64,000 bases of DNA, from assembly GCF_007565055.1 (NCBI RefSeq), contig NC_044561.1:32257483-32321482 (forward strand). Reading direction: 5' to 3'. Source of the DNA: Rhinopithecus roxellana. Taxonomy: Eukaryota > Chordata > Mammalia > Primates > Cercopithecidae. Position 1 is the first letter of the stretch; each line of letters begins with the position of its first letter. The position numbers were made by a program, and so were the translations under genes. Shown piece after piece: positions 1 to 11,089 of this stretch. The notes under the pieces were generated by a model. It had not been told where the DNA came from and ran no database searches. It saw only the letters and a list, made by a program, of their open reading frames with translations.

Positions 1-905
1 TCATAAACAGAAAAGGCTTTGCATCCCTGCCTGGCTGCAGCATGTAGTCTTTGAACTGAAACACCCCAGGAGGGACTGGGTCATGCAGCAATGTCCTTCT
101 CCCCTTCTTCCTCTTGAGCATTTTCTGGAATTGCTGCTCTAGAGATAGCCGTCTTCACAAAGTTAAGAGTACTTCATTGGGCTGCTTATCAATTTTCTCT
201 CTGTCATCCCTGGCCAAAATCAAATCTATCCACATCTTTGAGTGTGTTACTCATGGGGGGTCCCCTATTCTCCCGTGGTGGGGGTGCTGAGAGCAGGGCA
301 TCTTCCCCTTCTTTACTGCGTGGACCGCTCAGTCCCACCAATGGCCTCCAGGCCTGCATTCACAGCAGCCTTTAATTCCTTTTTCAAGCTCTGTAGCCAG
401 GCTTGCGGGGGGTGCCTGGAGGTCCCCATTAATGGCAGCTTCTAATTCTTTTTCTGAGCTGTGTAGCCAGGCCTCCAGGTGCCTCGCCTATGCCTGGAAA
501 GCTCTTACCTCTGCGGCATCCCTCAGGGACTGGGTGTGTACTCCGAGCACAGTCAAAAATGCCCATCCAATTCTGTAGCAAAGGCTCCTTCCTTCTCAGT
601 GCTGTGTGCTTCCAGTGGCTTCAGCGCCTTCTCCATGCTTGCAAGGGACCCCACCTACCACTGCCCAGTCTCTACTGGAGCCCATCCGTGCAGCACAGCT
701 GCAGTCTAGTACCACTACCCATGTTGTGGCCATCACGGCCAACCCAGAATCAGTGGGGACCGAAGGCTCACCTACCTTGGGATCCTGTTCATGATGCCAA
801 TTTTCATACCAAGTGTCAGGTTCCAGCCCAGACTGAGGACTGAGGGGAGTGGATAGACCAATGGCAGGCAGCTGGAAAAATACTCGAGAAATCCTACACA
901 GTTTT
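1..905 (-). mobile_element. Possible ERV internal (leader/gag-like) region, unresolved
   Basis: This block is richer in GC and CpG than its surroundings. Read on the minus strand it has a retroviral-leader feel. A stretch near 795-810 reads TTGGCATCATGAACAGGAT on the minus strand and could be a degenerate tRNA primer-binding site. Open frames downstream of it carry an internal near-repeat: two copies of a phrase meaning 'cctggctacagagct...aaaaa(g)gaatta' around 375-480. No gag or pol domain is recognisable, and the longest minus-strand frame (596-910) is only 104 codons. A decayed endogenous retrovirus is an inference; a non-retroviral single-copy block is possible. Confidence 0.3.
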
Positions 906-1645
906 GACATGGCTTTTACTCTCTCTCTGGGCGCGAGTGAGCCTAGGTGTTAGCCGAAGGTGTAAACCGCAAGCTGTATGTACAGTCTTAGTAGGGTAAT
1001 TATACCTTTACAGACAATAGGGGCTCTGAGCCAAGCACGAGCTCAGATGGGTGATCACCTAATGCACCTCATGTGGCATGGTTACATAAGCGGAGTTGTG
1101 CGCCTGCTTTCCAAACCCACTGAATCATGCTGCACCGGGCAGCCACCTCAGCCTGCTACTGAGTAAAACGCAGCCATTTCCTTTGCATTGGTGACAATGA
1201 AAATTTATGTTTGTCCGTGAATTTAGGACTGGATTGGTGGTTCTGCTGATCTGGGCCAACCTCAGCTGATCTTGGTTAAGCTCACTCTTGCATCTGTTGT
1301 CAGTCGGTGGGTCAGCTGGGAGCTGGTTGAAGTTGTCTTCAGCAGAGATCATTGGTCTCTGTTCCATGTGGTCTCTCATCTTCCAGAAAGCTATCTAGGG
1401 CTTGTTTTCCTAGCAAAGGTGGCATTCTGAGACAGTGAAAATGTGCAAGGGCTTTTAAGGCCTACCCTCAGAAGTGGTTAGCTGCCACCTTCACCAGATG
1501 CTATTGGTACAAAGGTACAAAGCCAGCTCTATATTAAAGACTTGGAGGACAGGCTTCATGTCTTGGTGGAAAGAACCGCAAAGTCACATGGCAAAGGGAG
1601 GCCATTAATTGGGGCCAAAAAAGCCATAGACAGCAGTACTTATGC
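906..1645 (-). mobile_element. LTR-like or medium-reiteration repeat, family unresolved
   Basis: The stretch contains phrases such as 'ctgatctgggcc', 'gctgatcttgg' and 'aagtcacatggcaaaggga' that look like a mammalian interspersed repeat, probably an old LTR. It lies where the upstream LTR of an antisense ERV would be if 1-905 is internal sequence. I cannot name the family. CpG sites around 930-960 and 1085-1140 set it apart from the AT-rich neighbours. No terminal TG...CA pair could be fixed. Confidence 0.3.
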
Positions 1646-2518
1646 CGTAATCAGCTGCAAAGTAAAAGTCACTGAAGAAAAATGTACCTCTAAAGCCAAA
1701 TAGGACCAAAGTAAATTAGAAAATAGAGCAAAACATATATCACTAGGAAGTAAGGCAGAGGGACTGTGACCTCAGTGAGTCATGTGGAGCTCAGAGTTTC
1801 TCCACTAGAGCTGGTTCCTTTATCACATTGCTTAACCATCATGCACAAGCTCAGTTTCTGCTCAGCCAGGAGTTATCAGTTACAACTGGGTTAGGTGCTG
1901 TCCTTCCTGATGCTGGTTGGGAACTGGTGATAACACTGACCTCACACTGCCAGGCATTCTAGTTCTGAGTAAAACTGAGGAATTAACCTGAAGGATTTTC
2001 CCACACACAATAAAAACACTAGAAAGTGGCCCAAATTAGTAGGAATGTGTTCTTTGAAGCACAAGAAATAGACTATGTTTCTTTATATTATTCCATCTCA
2101 GAAGAAGAAAGATAGGCAGGCTATTTTTTAAAACTTAAAGAAAATACATGAAACGTTGGAATAATTTATGCTGGGATGATGAGGCATCTGTGGACATGAA
2201 AGAACAGTGGGTTTATTCCGGAAAGGCAACAAAAGGCATGTGATACAAATATGTAAAGGAAGGTTTGAGAAAAGACAAGCGCTCATTTCCTCTTAAGGGA
2301 ACAAGTAAAAGAGAGGCTTAATTTGAAATTAGGAAAATGATGAGTAATGGAAAACCCTGTAATTAAAACCAATTGAACAATGAAATCCGTAGCTAAAGGT
2401 AAATTTACGATTCTTGCCAAAGAGAATTAAGGACTGGGCTCAAACTATCTACAGAGATTAGTAGAGAGAACACAGTTTGTGTATTCGGTTGTTAACAACA
2501 ATCTCATTTTACTAGTTT
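1646..2518. other. Unassigned AT-rich, single-copy-like DNA
   Basis: I see no recognisable repeat, RNA gene or open frame of note. Ordinary AT-rich primate intergenic or intronic sequence. Confidence 0.5.
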
Positions 2519-3325
2519 AGTGACTTTTAACTTTTATTTTAGGTTTTGGGGTCATGCGCAGGTTCATTACATAGGTAAACTCGTGTCATGGGGGTTTGTT
2601 GTACAGATCATTTCATCACCCAGATACTAAGCCTAGTACCCAATATTTCTTTTTTCTGCTCCTCTGCTTCCTCCCATCCTCCACCCTCAAGTAGGGCTGA
2701 GTATCCATTGTGCCTGTCTTTGTGTCCATGAGTTCTCATTATTTGGCTTCTACTTCTAAGTGAGAATATGCAGTGTATTAGTCTGTTTTCACACTGCTGA
2801 TAAAGACATACTCGAGACTTACAAGCGAATACTCGAAATTTACAAAAGAAAGAGGTTTAATTGGACTTACAATTCCACATGGCTAGGGAGGCCTCACAAT
2901 CATGGCAGAAGGCAAGGAGAGCAAGTCACGTCTTACGTAGATGGCAGCAGGCAAAAAGAGAGCTTGTGCAGAGAGACTTCCAATTTTAAAACCGTCAGAT
3001 CTTGTGAGACCCATCATGAGAAAAGCATGGGAAATATCCACTCACATGACTCAGTCATCTCCCACTGGGTCCCTGCTACAACATGTGGGAATTATGGGAG
3101 GTACAAGATGAGATTTGGGTGAGGACATGAAACCAAACTATATTAGGAGGCATTTGGTTTTCTGTTTCTGCATTAGTTTGCCAAGGATAATGGCCTCCAG
3201 CTCCATCCATGATCCCACAAAAGACATGATTTCATTCTTTTTGATGTCTGTAGAGTACTCCGTAGTGTATACATACCACTTTTTCGTTATCCATTGACTT
3301 TTGTGTATTTATATTGTAGCCATTC
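2519..3325 (-). mobile_element. L1 3' UTR fragment, antisense, split by a MaLR LTR
   Basis: From 2519 the sequence follows the reverse complement of a primate L1 3' UTR: poly-T-like start, 'ggttcattacataggtaaac', 'tttcatcacccagatactaa', 'cctcccatcctccaccctcaa'. It runs to 2773. The same element resumes at 3146 ('catttggttttctgtttctgcattag', 'ggcctccagctccatcca') and continues to about 3325. The 372-bp gap is an inserted LTR. The family is probably L1PB or L1MA grade. It is 5'-truncated and non-coding. Confidence 0.85.
2774..3145 (-). mobile_element. MaLR LTR (MST/THE1 type), solo, antisense, inside L1
   Basis: It begins TGTATTAGTCTG and ends CCAAACTATATTA, the reverse complement of the MaLR LTR termini TGATATGG...TAATACA. 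Internal landmarks are 'gctgataaagacata', 'tcacaatcatggcagaaggc' and 'cagatcttgtgagaccca'. The flanks (tgcag on the left, ggagg on the right) are plausible decayed 5-bp target duplications of L1 sequence 'tgcgg'. The 120-codon frame starting at 2760 simply runs through this LTR and is not a gene. Confidence 0.88.
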
Positions 3326-3909
3326 TTACTATTTTTTAACCTTATCTTAGTGGAGACACTTTCTTGTTCATCAAAATACTTTCATGGCATACTTTTACTT
3401 CTTTGGACAGTTTCTTGCTTCTAGATTTCTGGAATATCCAGCTAGTAATATTCTAAGGTCTGTGCTTTTGCATTTTTCTGTAGGAGGCTTTTATAAAACT
3501 GAAATGAAAGGCTAAGTATTGGAGAGAACATTATGATGCCACAGACCTATTATTTATGGTCATTCAGGCAGGAGTTAGATTCCAGGATCAGAATTTCAGC
3601 TTTCCTGACAAGGTTTCTGCATTTGTGAAATGGCAATGAAAATAAGAGTATTTACTTATACGAATTAGATACCGTAGCAGAAGAGAGAGAGGAAAAAAAC
3701 ACCTCAACTGCTTAAAGATAAGAACAGTAACTATCATGCATAATAGGAAGTCCTAAGTCAAGGATGCCCCAGTCTCATGATGTCAGAAAGGTTCTAGATT
3801 CTGTCCACTGTTCTGTCATCTACAGGGACATTGCCTGTTAGATACCACACCCAGCAGTGACAGTGTTTAAACGATTAAGATTTTTTTTTCTGTGTGTGTT
3901 TTTTAAACA
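3326..3909. other. Unassigned, with a faint MIR-like core
   Basis: Mostly single-copy-like. The interval 3565-3660 (a 'tttctgcatttgtgaaatggcaatg...' phrase) resembles the sense MIR core for 'tttcctcatctgtaaaatgggg', but divergence is high and the match is weak. Confidence 0.35.
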
Positions 3910-4234
3910 TGTTACAGGCTGAATCATGTCCCCTCCAAATTCATCAGTTCTAACCCCATGTACCTCAGAATGTGACCTAATTTGGGGATACTGCCTTTAA
4001 ACAGGTAATTACAGTTACATAAGGTCACTGGGGTAGGTTCTTATTCAATATGACCAGTGTCCTTCAAAGAAGAGGACAGATAGACAAAGACAAAAGACTA
4101 AGGAGAAAGACCTTAGAAGAAATCAACATTGATCTTGGACTTCTAGCCTCCAGAACTATGAGAAAATAAATGTCTCCCATTTAAGCCACCCAGTCTGTCG
4201 TAGTTTGTAATGGCAGTTCTAACAAACTAATACA
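3910..4234 (+). mobile_element. MLT1 LTR (MaLR), sense, solo
   Basis: Starts TGTTACAGGCTGAATCATG and ends AACAAACTAATACA, the MLT1 termini. Internal matches are 'tgtgacctaatttggggata', 'aatatgaccagtgtcc', 'gatcttggacttctagcct' and 'aagccacccagtctg'. Nearly full length for the family and 5' to 3' continuous. The polyadenylation signal AATAAA is kept at about 4166. No internal MLT1 sequence follows. Confidence 0.88.
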
Positions 4235-4858
4235 ATATGTGAAGAAACTTTATTCTAAAAACCCCCTCAGTAGCTTCCTTCATGTGTCATTGGCCACAAT
4301 TGTGTTCCATGTCTATTCCTGATCCACTCACCAGCAAAGGGGTTGGGATTATTATCACTGACTTAATGAAGTCCCAGCATTTTGTAAGATACCAGACACC
4401 AGAAAATAAGAAATGGCTTTCATTTTTTTGAAAGGAAGAGATGTTATGGCAAGGAAGAATCAGCATTCAGAGGAGTCTGTTATGCTATCTTGTAAGTCGT
4501 CATGAGGATTAAACCAGACAATGTGTGAAACACGTAGTGTGGTGCATGGCACACTCAATTTATTACTATTATTATGAAGCCTCGTTTAGCTGGAGTTTAC
4601 AGGATTCATGCCTAGCAATTCTTTAGAGGAAAATGTTTGTTATTTCAGTAACACTTCTTACATATTCTTTTAAGAATATGTATTATACTACATCGCTTGT
4701 ACTTCCAGCAATGTTGTAGTATAATTCCAGCATAGTTCTAATAATAAATAATAATTGGATTTGTAGCTTTATGATCTCATTTGAATAATATATTACATAA
4801 TAGCTGATTATTTATTTATATCCAAGCCTAGACCCTTTATTATGAAATCATCTTTTGA
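4235..4858. other. Unassigned, with a MIR tail at about 4485-4580
   Basis: Within this interval 'catgaggattaaaccagac', 'gtggtgcatggcacac' and the following 'attactattattat' match the 3' half of a sense MIR ('gaggattaaatgag...cctggcacatag...ttattatt'). The remainder shows nothing recognisable. Confidence 0.5.
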
Positions 4859-5166
4859 GGCCAGGCGTGGTGGCTCATGCCTGTAATCCCAGCACTTGGA
4901 GAGGCTGATGCAGGTGGATCACTTGAGGTTTGGAGTTCAAGACTGACCTGGCCAACATGGTGAAACACATCTCTATGAATAATACAATAAAAATCAGCCA
5001 GGCATGGTGGTATGCACCTGTAATCCCAGCTACTCAGGAGGCTGAGGCACAAGAATCACTTGAACTGGGAAGGAGGAGGTTGCAGTGAGCTGAGATCGCC
5101 CCACTGCACTGCAGCCTGGGCAACAGAAGGAAACTGTGTGTCACAAAAGAAAAAAAATAAAAAAAA
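4859..5166 (+). mobile_element. AluS, full length, sense
   Basis: Complete dimeric Alu from GGCCAGGCGTGGTGG through an A-rich tail. It has 'gacctggccaacatggtgaaac' in the left arm and 'cagtgagctgagatcgcc' in the right arm, typical of AluS, and is moderately diverged. Target duplications are visible: gaaatcatcttttga (4844-4858) and gaaatgatttttga (5167-5180). Pol III A and B boxes are decayed. Confidence 0.93.
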
Positions 5167-5202
5167 GAAATGATTTTTGAATTGAAATGCAAACCCTGTA
5201 GT

Positions 5203-5640
5203 GGGTTTAATAATGGACCCCGAAAAGCTTTGTTCATGTTTCAGTGCTTGGAACCTGTACATGTTGCCTTTTTTGGAAAAGGAGTCTTTGCAGATGCAAT
5301 TAAATTAAGGATCTTGAGATGAGGAGAACCTCTTGACCTATCTCAGTTTGTCCTAAACCCAATAACAAGTGGCCTCCCAAGTAGCCCATTGATAAGTAGA
5401 GAGGCACACAAGAAAGGCAATTTGAAGATGGAGCAAAGAGGTTGTGGCCACAAGCCAAGGAATCAAGAAGCTGGGGAAGACAAGGGAGAATCCTTCCCTA
5501 GATCCTCCAGAGGGAATGCAGCCCTGCTGATGCCTTGATTTTGACTTCTGGCCTCCAGAGCTGCAAATGAATACATTTCTGTCATTTTAAACCACCAAGT
5601 TTATAGTAATTTGTTACAGCAGCCTTAGGGAATGAGTGCA
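5203..5640 (+). mobile_element. MLT1 LTR (MaLR), sense, older subfamily
   Basis: Matches the longer MLT1 LTR type: 'tttaataatggacccc', 'tttgcagatgcaattaaatt', 'aaggatcttgagatgagg', 'ggccacaagccaagga', 'tggcctccagagctgc', 'taatttgttacagcagcc'. Several small indels. It is separated from the upstream MLT1 by an Alu insertion and belongs to a different subfamily, so the two are independent integrations. Confidence 0.82.
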
Positions 5641-7295
5641 AACCTCATGCCTGTTGACCTCAATTATTTCAATTGATTATTTGGCACATATAATTCCTGA
5701 ATTACTTATTATGATTTTTTAAAAACAGCCTTCTGTATGGAATTTATTTAGGAGTAAGCAAAAGAGGAAGCCAGGTTGAGATACTGTATGAGTAGAAATC
5801 TGAGTGTCTAATTTGCCAAAACTTTTTCATCTCCTCCAAGGCTGCCCACCCAGAGAATGAGGATTTCTTTTAAATGCCAAAGATTTCACAGATGAACACA
5901 TACTAGTTGTTTACTTTTTGTATCTGTGAGTTGGAAAATACGTTTTCACCCCAGGACACTTTGCAAGCATTATTAACTTCCCTTTTGTTAACTGTGAGCT
6001 TCCAAGGTCCTATATTTCACTGAACGACTTGCAATTACCCGTAACCACTCAACTCCATTTCTCCATTTCTGAGAGGACAGACACGGAGAAGCAAGGGAGA
6101 AGGGAGACAAGGTGAGAAAAGGGAGAGAAGGAGAAGAGAGGAGAGGAGATTGAGCTGCTCTTTAAAAAACAGCTATAGTATTATGCCCTTACAGATAATT
6201 TATTCCATGTATCTTTCACATAAGTCTTGTCTTATATCACATATAACAACAAAAAATGAAATTCACTAAATAATTGGGTGATTCTTATATGTGGCTTCCT
6301 GTACCTGTACCTATGTACCTAACCAAGTATGAATAATTCTGACATTACCACAACAAATCTTGATATTTGGGGGAAAAATATCCCTGAACTTTTAAATCCG
6401 ATCAGGTACCTACTGGCCAGATGGCAGACTGAGTACTGTGACTACTAAGATATAACCATCTGTTTTTAGAGACTCACAAACAAACCTAGAAAAAAGAATT
6501 GAAATTTCTACAATTAATGTTGAATTGTGTACAAAATCCTTTGGATTTTTAGTTTTGACTTTATATCGTTGACTTTTGTCCTTTGTCAGTTTAAATGTAT
6601 TCTAATATGGGAAATAGGAGTTCCGTGATTGAAATCTGGCTTGCCTTTGGCTATTCCTTGGTATTCTTGCCAGTGTTCTACAGGCTATGAGCAAACTGTG
6701 TCCATAATCAAGTGCCAACTTCAACCTAAAAAGAATAATAATAAAAATCTCCTAAGAATATAGGGATAGTTTGTAATGACTAGCTCAAGGGCCCAAAACA
6801 CCTAGAATGTAGCAACCTCAGGAAATTCCTGCCATTACGTGGACTTTCACTTTTCTCTATAGAAAACAAGGAAAACAAAAAATAATTAATCCCTCTCAGG
6901 CATTAAACCCAAGATAATTCACATATTAAAAGCTTTATTTCATTACTTTCACTTGGTTTTGTTAAGAAGTAGTATATTCTGGCCCATCGTATTATTTTGG
7001 TATTTATTCTAGTTTCTAAAGGAGGAAATGGTTCTAAGGATGCAGATGTCTAAGCAGTTAACATCACAACCTTCTTCAGTTGCCAAGGAAATAGGAAAAC
7101 TTAAACTCTTCTGCAAAACTGATTTGCCAGCTGTGTATTTCTATTTTGATTGTAGCTACTTACTTTCAGTTATTGGTTTTGCCTTCACTATGCCCACATT
7201 ACTATTTTGTTTGTTTTCAGATGTTTTATTCTTTGTCATTGATACATCTGGCTGTTATAGTTCTACTGGCATACTGTTTTTCTTCCTGTAATTTT
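5641..7295. other. Unassigned single-copy-like DNA with a GA-rich patch
   Basis: About 1.6 kb without a recognised element. The interval 6071-6155 is a purine-rich low-complexity patch (repeated gagaag/gagagg). An 87-codon frame at 7028-7291 is hydrophobic at its end but resembles no family and is probably chance. Confidence 0.45.
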
Positions 7296-7640
7296 AAAAT
7301 ATATTTTTAATTGCTATGGGTAGGTAATAGTTGTGTATATTTATGGAGTACAAGTGATGTTTTGATACAGACATACAATGTGTAACAATCAGAACGGGTA
7401 ACAGGGGTATCCATCACCTTAAGCATTTATCATTTCTTGAAGCTGAAAAAGAAATTGAACTTATGGAGACAGAGAACAGAATAATGGTTACCAAAGGCCA
7501 GGAATGCTAGTGGGTAGAGGGTGATAAAGTGAAGATGGTTAATGGGTACAAAACTACAGATGTGTATTAATAGAATAAATAACATCTAGTGTTTGGTAGC
7601 AGAATAGGGTGAGTATGGTTAACAATAATTTATTGTATAT
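7296..7640 (-). mobile_element. L1M 3' end with 5' inversion (twin-priming structure)
   Basis: From 7296 to about 7437 the sequence is the reverse complement of an L1M 3' UTR ('tatttatggagtacaagtga', 'acatacaatgtgtaac', 'ggggtatccatcacctt'). From about 7440 to 7640 it is the sense strand of the part of the same UTR lying just upstream ('gaataatggttaccaaagg', 'ttaatgggtacaaaact', 'agggtgagtatggttaaca'). The head-to-head arrangement with nearly contiguous L1 coordinates is what twin-primed reverse transcription produces. No target duplication is obvious at this age. Confidence 0.72.
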
Positions 7641-7984
7641 CCACATCTTTTTCTGATTCAGTTTATACCTCTTGGTCTTGAATGGGATTGTAATAAGAAA
7701 GATTTGGAAGATACAATCTCTAATAATTTTACTTGAGTTAATTGTTTACTTGCAATAATAAAGCTTGGGAGAAAATGAACTAGGAAATTTTGTTATGACT
7801 TTCGTTTTAGTTTACAGCAGACAAGCATTTTTTCGCAATACATTTGTGTCTATACAGTTGAGTGCTGTGTGAAATCTTATGGTGAAGTAGATGACATTTT
7901 TAAAGCTCCTTTTCAATATTCAATTTGACTCTTCAATTCCCTAGTGGAAGGAAGGCCTTTATATGGCTTAATGGGTCGTCTTAT

Positions 7985-8095
7985 TTATTAAATTAGCACA
8001 TCAGAATCACTTGGGGATGGTTATTAAATATGCAGACTGTGTGTACTATTGGTTTATCTGGGGAGGACAATGCTCTGGAAGTGATTCTTATTCAC
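7985..8095 (+). mobile_element. MER5-type DNA transposon fragment
   Basis: 'agcacatcagaatcacttgg' and the following 'ggatggttattaaatatgcaga' match the 5' part of the non-autonomous hAT element MER5A/B ('gcatcagaatcacctggagggcttgttaaaacacaga'). The fragment is old and incomplete, with no terminal inverted repeats. Confidence 0.55.
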
Positions 8096-8214
8096 AAAAA
8101 AAGCTTAGGAATGGAGGATAAGGTGCTAGAAAATCAGAAAACCTATTAAGAAGTAACTATAATGGTCAGAGGGGATCATAAAAAAATCTCAACTCATGTA
8201 GCTGAAAGACAGAA

Positions 8215-8400
8215 CAGGCATTGGGTTGTGATAAGCCTAGATTCAATTCCATCTCTACCATTTTGAACATCACATGGTTTCTCTAAATTTCTGTTCCTTC
8301 ATCTATAAAATAACATTAACTTTACAAACTCACAGTATTTAAAACATTCATCACACATGGTAATATCCTATACAAAACATATAAAACAGGCCCTTGAAAT
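8215..8400 (+). mobile_element. MIR SINE, sense, decayed
   Basis: Shows MIR order: 'gcctagattcaattccatc', then 'tctctaccattttgaacatc', 'ttctgttccttcatctataaa' and the 'aaacaggcccttgaaata' end. These correspond to the MIR 'tgggttcgaatcc', 'tctgccacttac', 'tttcctcatctgtaaaat' and 'cagtgcctggcacata' blocks. Confidence 0.6.
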
Positions 8401-8549
8401 ATGGTTTCTTTATTTTCCAAATTAGGGTGATAAATTCATGGATATAGGAGATCCTTTAACCACAAAAAATTAAGAGGACCTTGGAGATCTTGCCTTCACC
8501 CTTGGCTTAAGTCATTACCATGTCCAGTTGTCTTAAAGTTTATTTCTTT

Positions 8550-8765
8550 AGATCTAATTTCTCTTCTAGGATCCATACTGTCTACTTGTATCTTTTAGAT
8601 AACTCAGACTCCTGCAACTTAACCTATGTTACAACATGCACTTTCTTGTAAACTTGTAATTTTCCACTATTTTCTAGTTTGGTAAAGATTTTCACTATTC
8701 ATTCAGGTACACAAGCCAAAAACTTACAGGTCATCCTCAATGTCTTCATTTCTTCACTCCTCATA
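8550..8765 (+). mobile_element. L2 fragment, sense, very decayed
   Basis: The phrases 'aacttacaggtcatcctca' and 'tgtcttcatttcttcactcc' resemble the L2 segment 'aacctgggagtcatccttgattcctccctttcc' downstream of the reverse transcriptase. This piece lies upstream of a more 5' L2 segment (8990-9570), so it is probably a separate copy. Confidence 0.45.
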
Positions 8766-8989
8766 TAAAATAATATTCTTTTTCCTGTATCATCAATATT
8801 TCCTCCCTTCTGGGCATTTTCTTCAGTATACAAACATTCTGGAATCTTCCATGTTTGAAAAAAAAGTCCTTCCTTGGTCCTACTTTTCTGTCCGGTTATT
8901 GGGTACATTTCTCAGCTTTTAATTTTTTTTGAAAAAAAGTCTTGACAGGAGTTATATGTTCTCACCAACTCTGTTTCTTTTTCTCCCTT

Positions 8990-9570
8990 TCTCTCAAGCC
9001 TACATTAGTTTGGTTGTTTGGTTTTTTTCTCCAAACTTCTACCCAAATTGTCCTGAGTAAGACTGATGACCTCCATGTTGTCAAATCAAATAGTCAATTT
9101 TCAATCTTGATCTTACTCCACAGTTGATCACTCACTTCTTTTGAAACATTTCCTTCACTTAGCTTTTAAAGCCCATCCCCTTGGTTGTTCTTCTATCTCA
9201 AGGGTTGTTCTTTCAGTTTCATTTGTGAATTCCATTCCTCTTCCTGATTGCTCAGTGTTGAAGTGGTCCAAGCCTCAGTGATCTACTTTTTTTCCTCCGT
9301 ATCTACCATCACTCCCTAATAATCTCACCTAGTCCCATTGCTTTATAGACCATCAATATTCTGGTAGCTCCCCCAACTACATCTCCAGCATACATCTCAA
9401 TGGTGAAATCCAAGATTGATTTACTCAACATACTAGTCAGTTTATCCACTTGGATATTGAATGGACAAAAGTATCCAGTAACAAATAATAATTAATTGTT
9501 TTCCTCTCCAAATTTGCTTCTCTTCAGTCTTCCACATCTCAAAAAATGGCACAATTTCTCATGTGATTAA
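8990..9570 (+). pseudogene. L2 ORF2 reverse-transcriptase relic
   Basis: Ancient L2 (CR1-clade LINE) coding sequence. The translation at 9062-9120 reads DDLHVVKSNSQFSILILL, like the L2 RT motif 'NDLLVAKSNGHFSVLILL'. The block at 9325-9375 ('cacctagtcccattgctt', 'agaccatcaatattctgg') aligns with the region holding the YADD catalytic box. At 9357-9368 the codons read Y-S-G-S, so both catalytic aspartates are lost. The downstream phrase 'cttcagtcttccacatctca' at about 9520 is also L2. Frameshifts are numerous. It is a dead fossil on the plus strand. Open frames in the area are coincidental. Confidence 0.7.
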
Positions 9571-10418
9571 ACCATTTGTTTTATTTTATGAAAAAGTTAT
9601 TGAAACATGCTTTTGATGTATATCTACTTTTACCTAACTCACAATTGTAAGAGTCTTAGTTTTATTTTTTTGATCAGTAGCAGATAAGAAACAGAAAAGT
9701 AAAAATAGAAAAGGGTTTCCAAAGAAATAATTTCCAGAAGGAAAAACCAGAAGAAAGAGCTGAATAAAAAAGAGGAGAAGGGCTGATTGAATATAAAGAA
9801 AAACTATAAGTTGATTTTCATAACAACATTGTCAAGTCATCAATTAAAAGGATAACTCATGTTAACTAAACACTGTCCATAGAAACATTGAATTAAGTTG
9901 GTAAAACTTCCATCAGAAACGCTAGGAAGTAATAACACTTGGCCTCGGAATGGTAAGCGTCAGGTTAGAAAATAATTTAATTTCAGGGAATAGCATCTTA
10001 TTCTTTGAGAATGCCCTCAAAATAAAAACGTTATTTTTTTTTCTTCATTTTACGTCTTGTTATTTGTGACTATCTACAAGATAGACAATGATGTAAGTTA
10101 CTTAATGGAAAATGGTATTGGATTATTTTCTTCCTTCCATGGTTTTTGCTGGTCCCTTCTATGCCTCTTTGTGTGGCATGGGATCCCAGCTTCAGTGCAA
10201 GGGGGAGTTGATCCTCTTGAAAAACAAAGTATTCGTTATATTTTACATTTTAAGTAAGAATTCCTGCCTGTGGAATATCAACTTTCTTTTTTGTTAGTGT
10301 TGAATTTCTCTTTTGCTCTGGGTGTGTAAACCTGTGATGATTTTCCAGAATGATCTAAACTCTCAATGTACAGTTATTTTTTTTTTGTTTGTGTTAGAAT
10401 TTCTCCCAGCTTCATTGT
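9571..10418. other. Unassigned single-copy-like DNA
   Basis: No recognised repeat. Two overlapping frames of 61-66 codons (10057-10297) look like chance. AT-rich, with several poly-T runs. Confidence 0.45.
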
Positions 10419-10419
10419 G

Positions 10420-10645
10420 GGATAATTAAAAAATAAAAATTGTACATATTTAAGGTGAACTATTTTGTATATATACATTGTGAAATGATAGTCACAATCA
10501 AGCTTATTGACATATCTGTCACCTTATATAGTTACATTTTTTTGGTAAGAACATTTAAGATCTAATCTCTTAGCAAATTTCAAATATGTAATACAGGTAT
10601 AGTAACCATGCTGTACATTAGATCTCCAGAATTTATTCATACAGC
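10420..10645 (-). mobile_element. L1M 3' UTR fragment, antisense
   Basis: Follows the reverse complement of an old L1M 3' UTR: 'acattgtgaaatgatagtca', 'caatcaagcttattgacata', 'aagaacatttaagatctaat', 'gctgtacattagatctcca'. Internally contiguous, truncated at both ends. Confidence 0.78.
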
Positions 10646-10867
10646 AAAACTGAAAATGTCATGCAGTTATTTTTATACATATTTTAAGCATGATAATAAC
10701 CTACTTGTTTTGAATGGTACTCAGCATTACAAAAGGACACATTTGAGTTTTATGGTGGAAGTCAATCTTAATTGTTTATGTGCTAATTGGATCATGGGGA
10801 TAGTTTGCTCTTTTAAATATGCCATGTGGCATGTTTACAATTCACTTAAACCATCTATATAATCTTG

Positions 10868-10950
10868 TTTACTGTATGTTTATTGAGCAACTAAGAGCTG
10901 TGCCAAAAACAATGGGAGATGCAAAGTAAATGTGTCTGTACTGTTAAAAA
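10868..10950 (-). mobile_element. L2 3'-end fragment, antisense (weak)
   Basis: 'tgtttattgagcaactaaga' followed by 'gctgtgccaaaaacaatggg' and 'agatgcaaag' resembles the reverse complement of the L2 terminus ('ttattgagcacctactatgtgccaggcac...gggatacaaag'). Short and diverged. Confidence 0.4.
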
Positions 10951-11089
10951 AATTATTCATCACAGTCTGTCATTATACCAAAATTCAAATAACTGAGACA
11001 TTGAATGCATTTGAATCTTTCAATGTCTTATTTTAAATATGATCATTGATGATATTGTCATAAAAAGAAACAGCAATTTGGAAGATGGT

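Noticed and set aside
2760..3297. 120- and 60-codon frames as possible genes
   Set aside because: They lie in a MaLR LTR and the antisense L1 3' UTR, and neither has coding ancestry in that frame.
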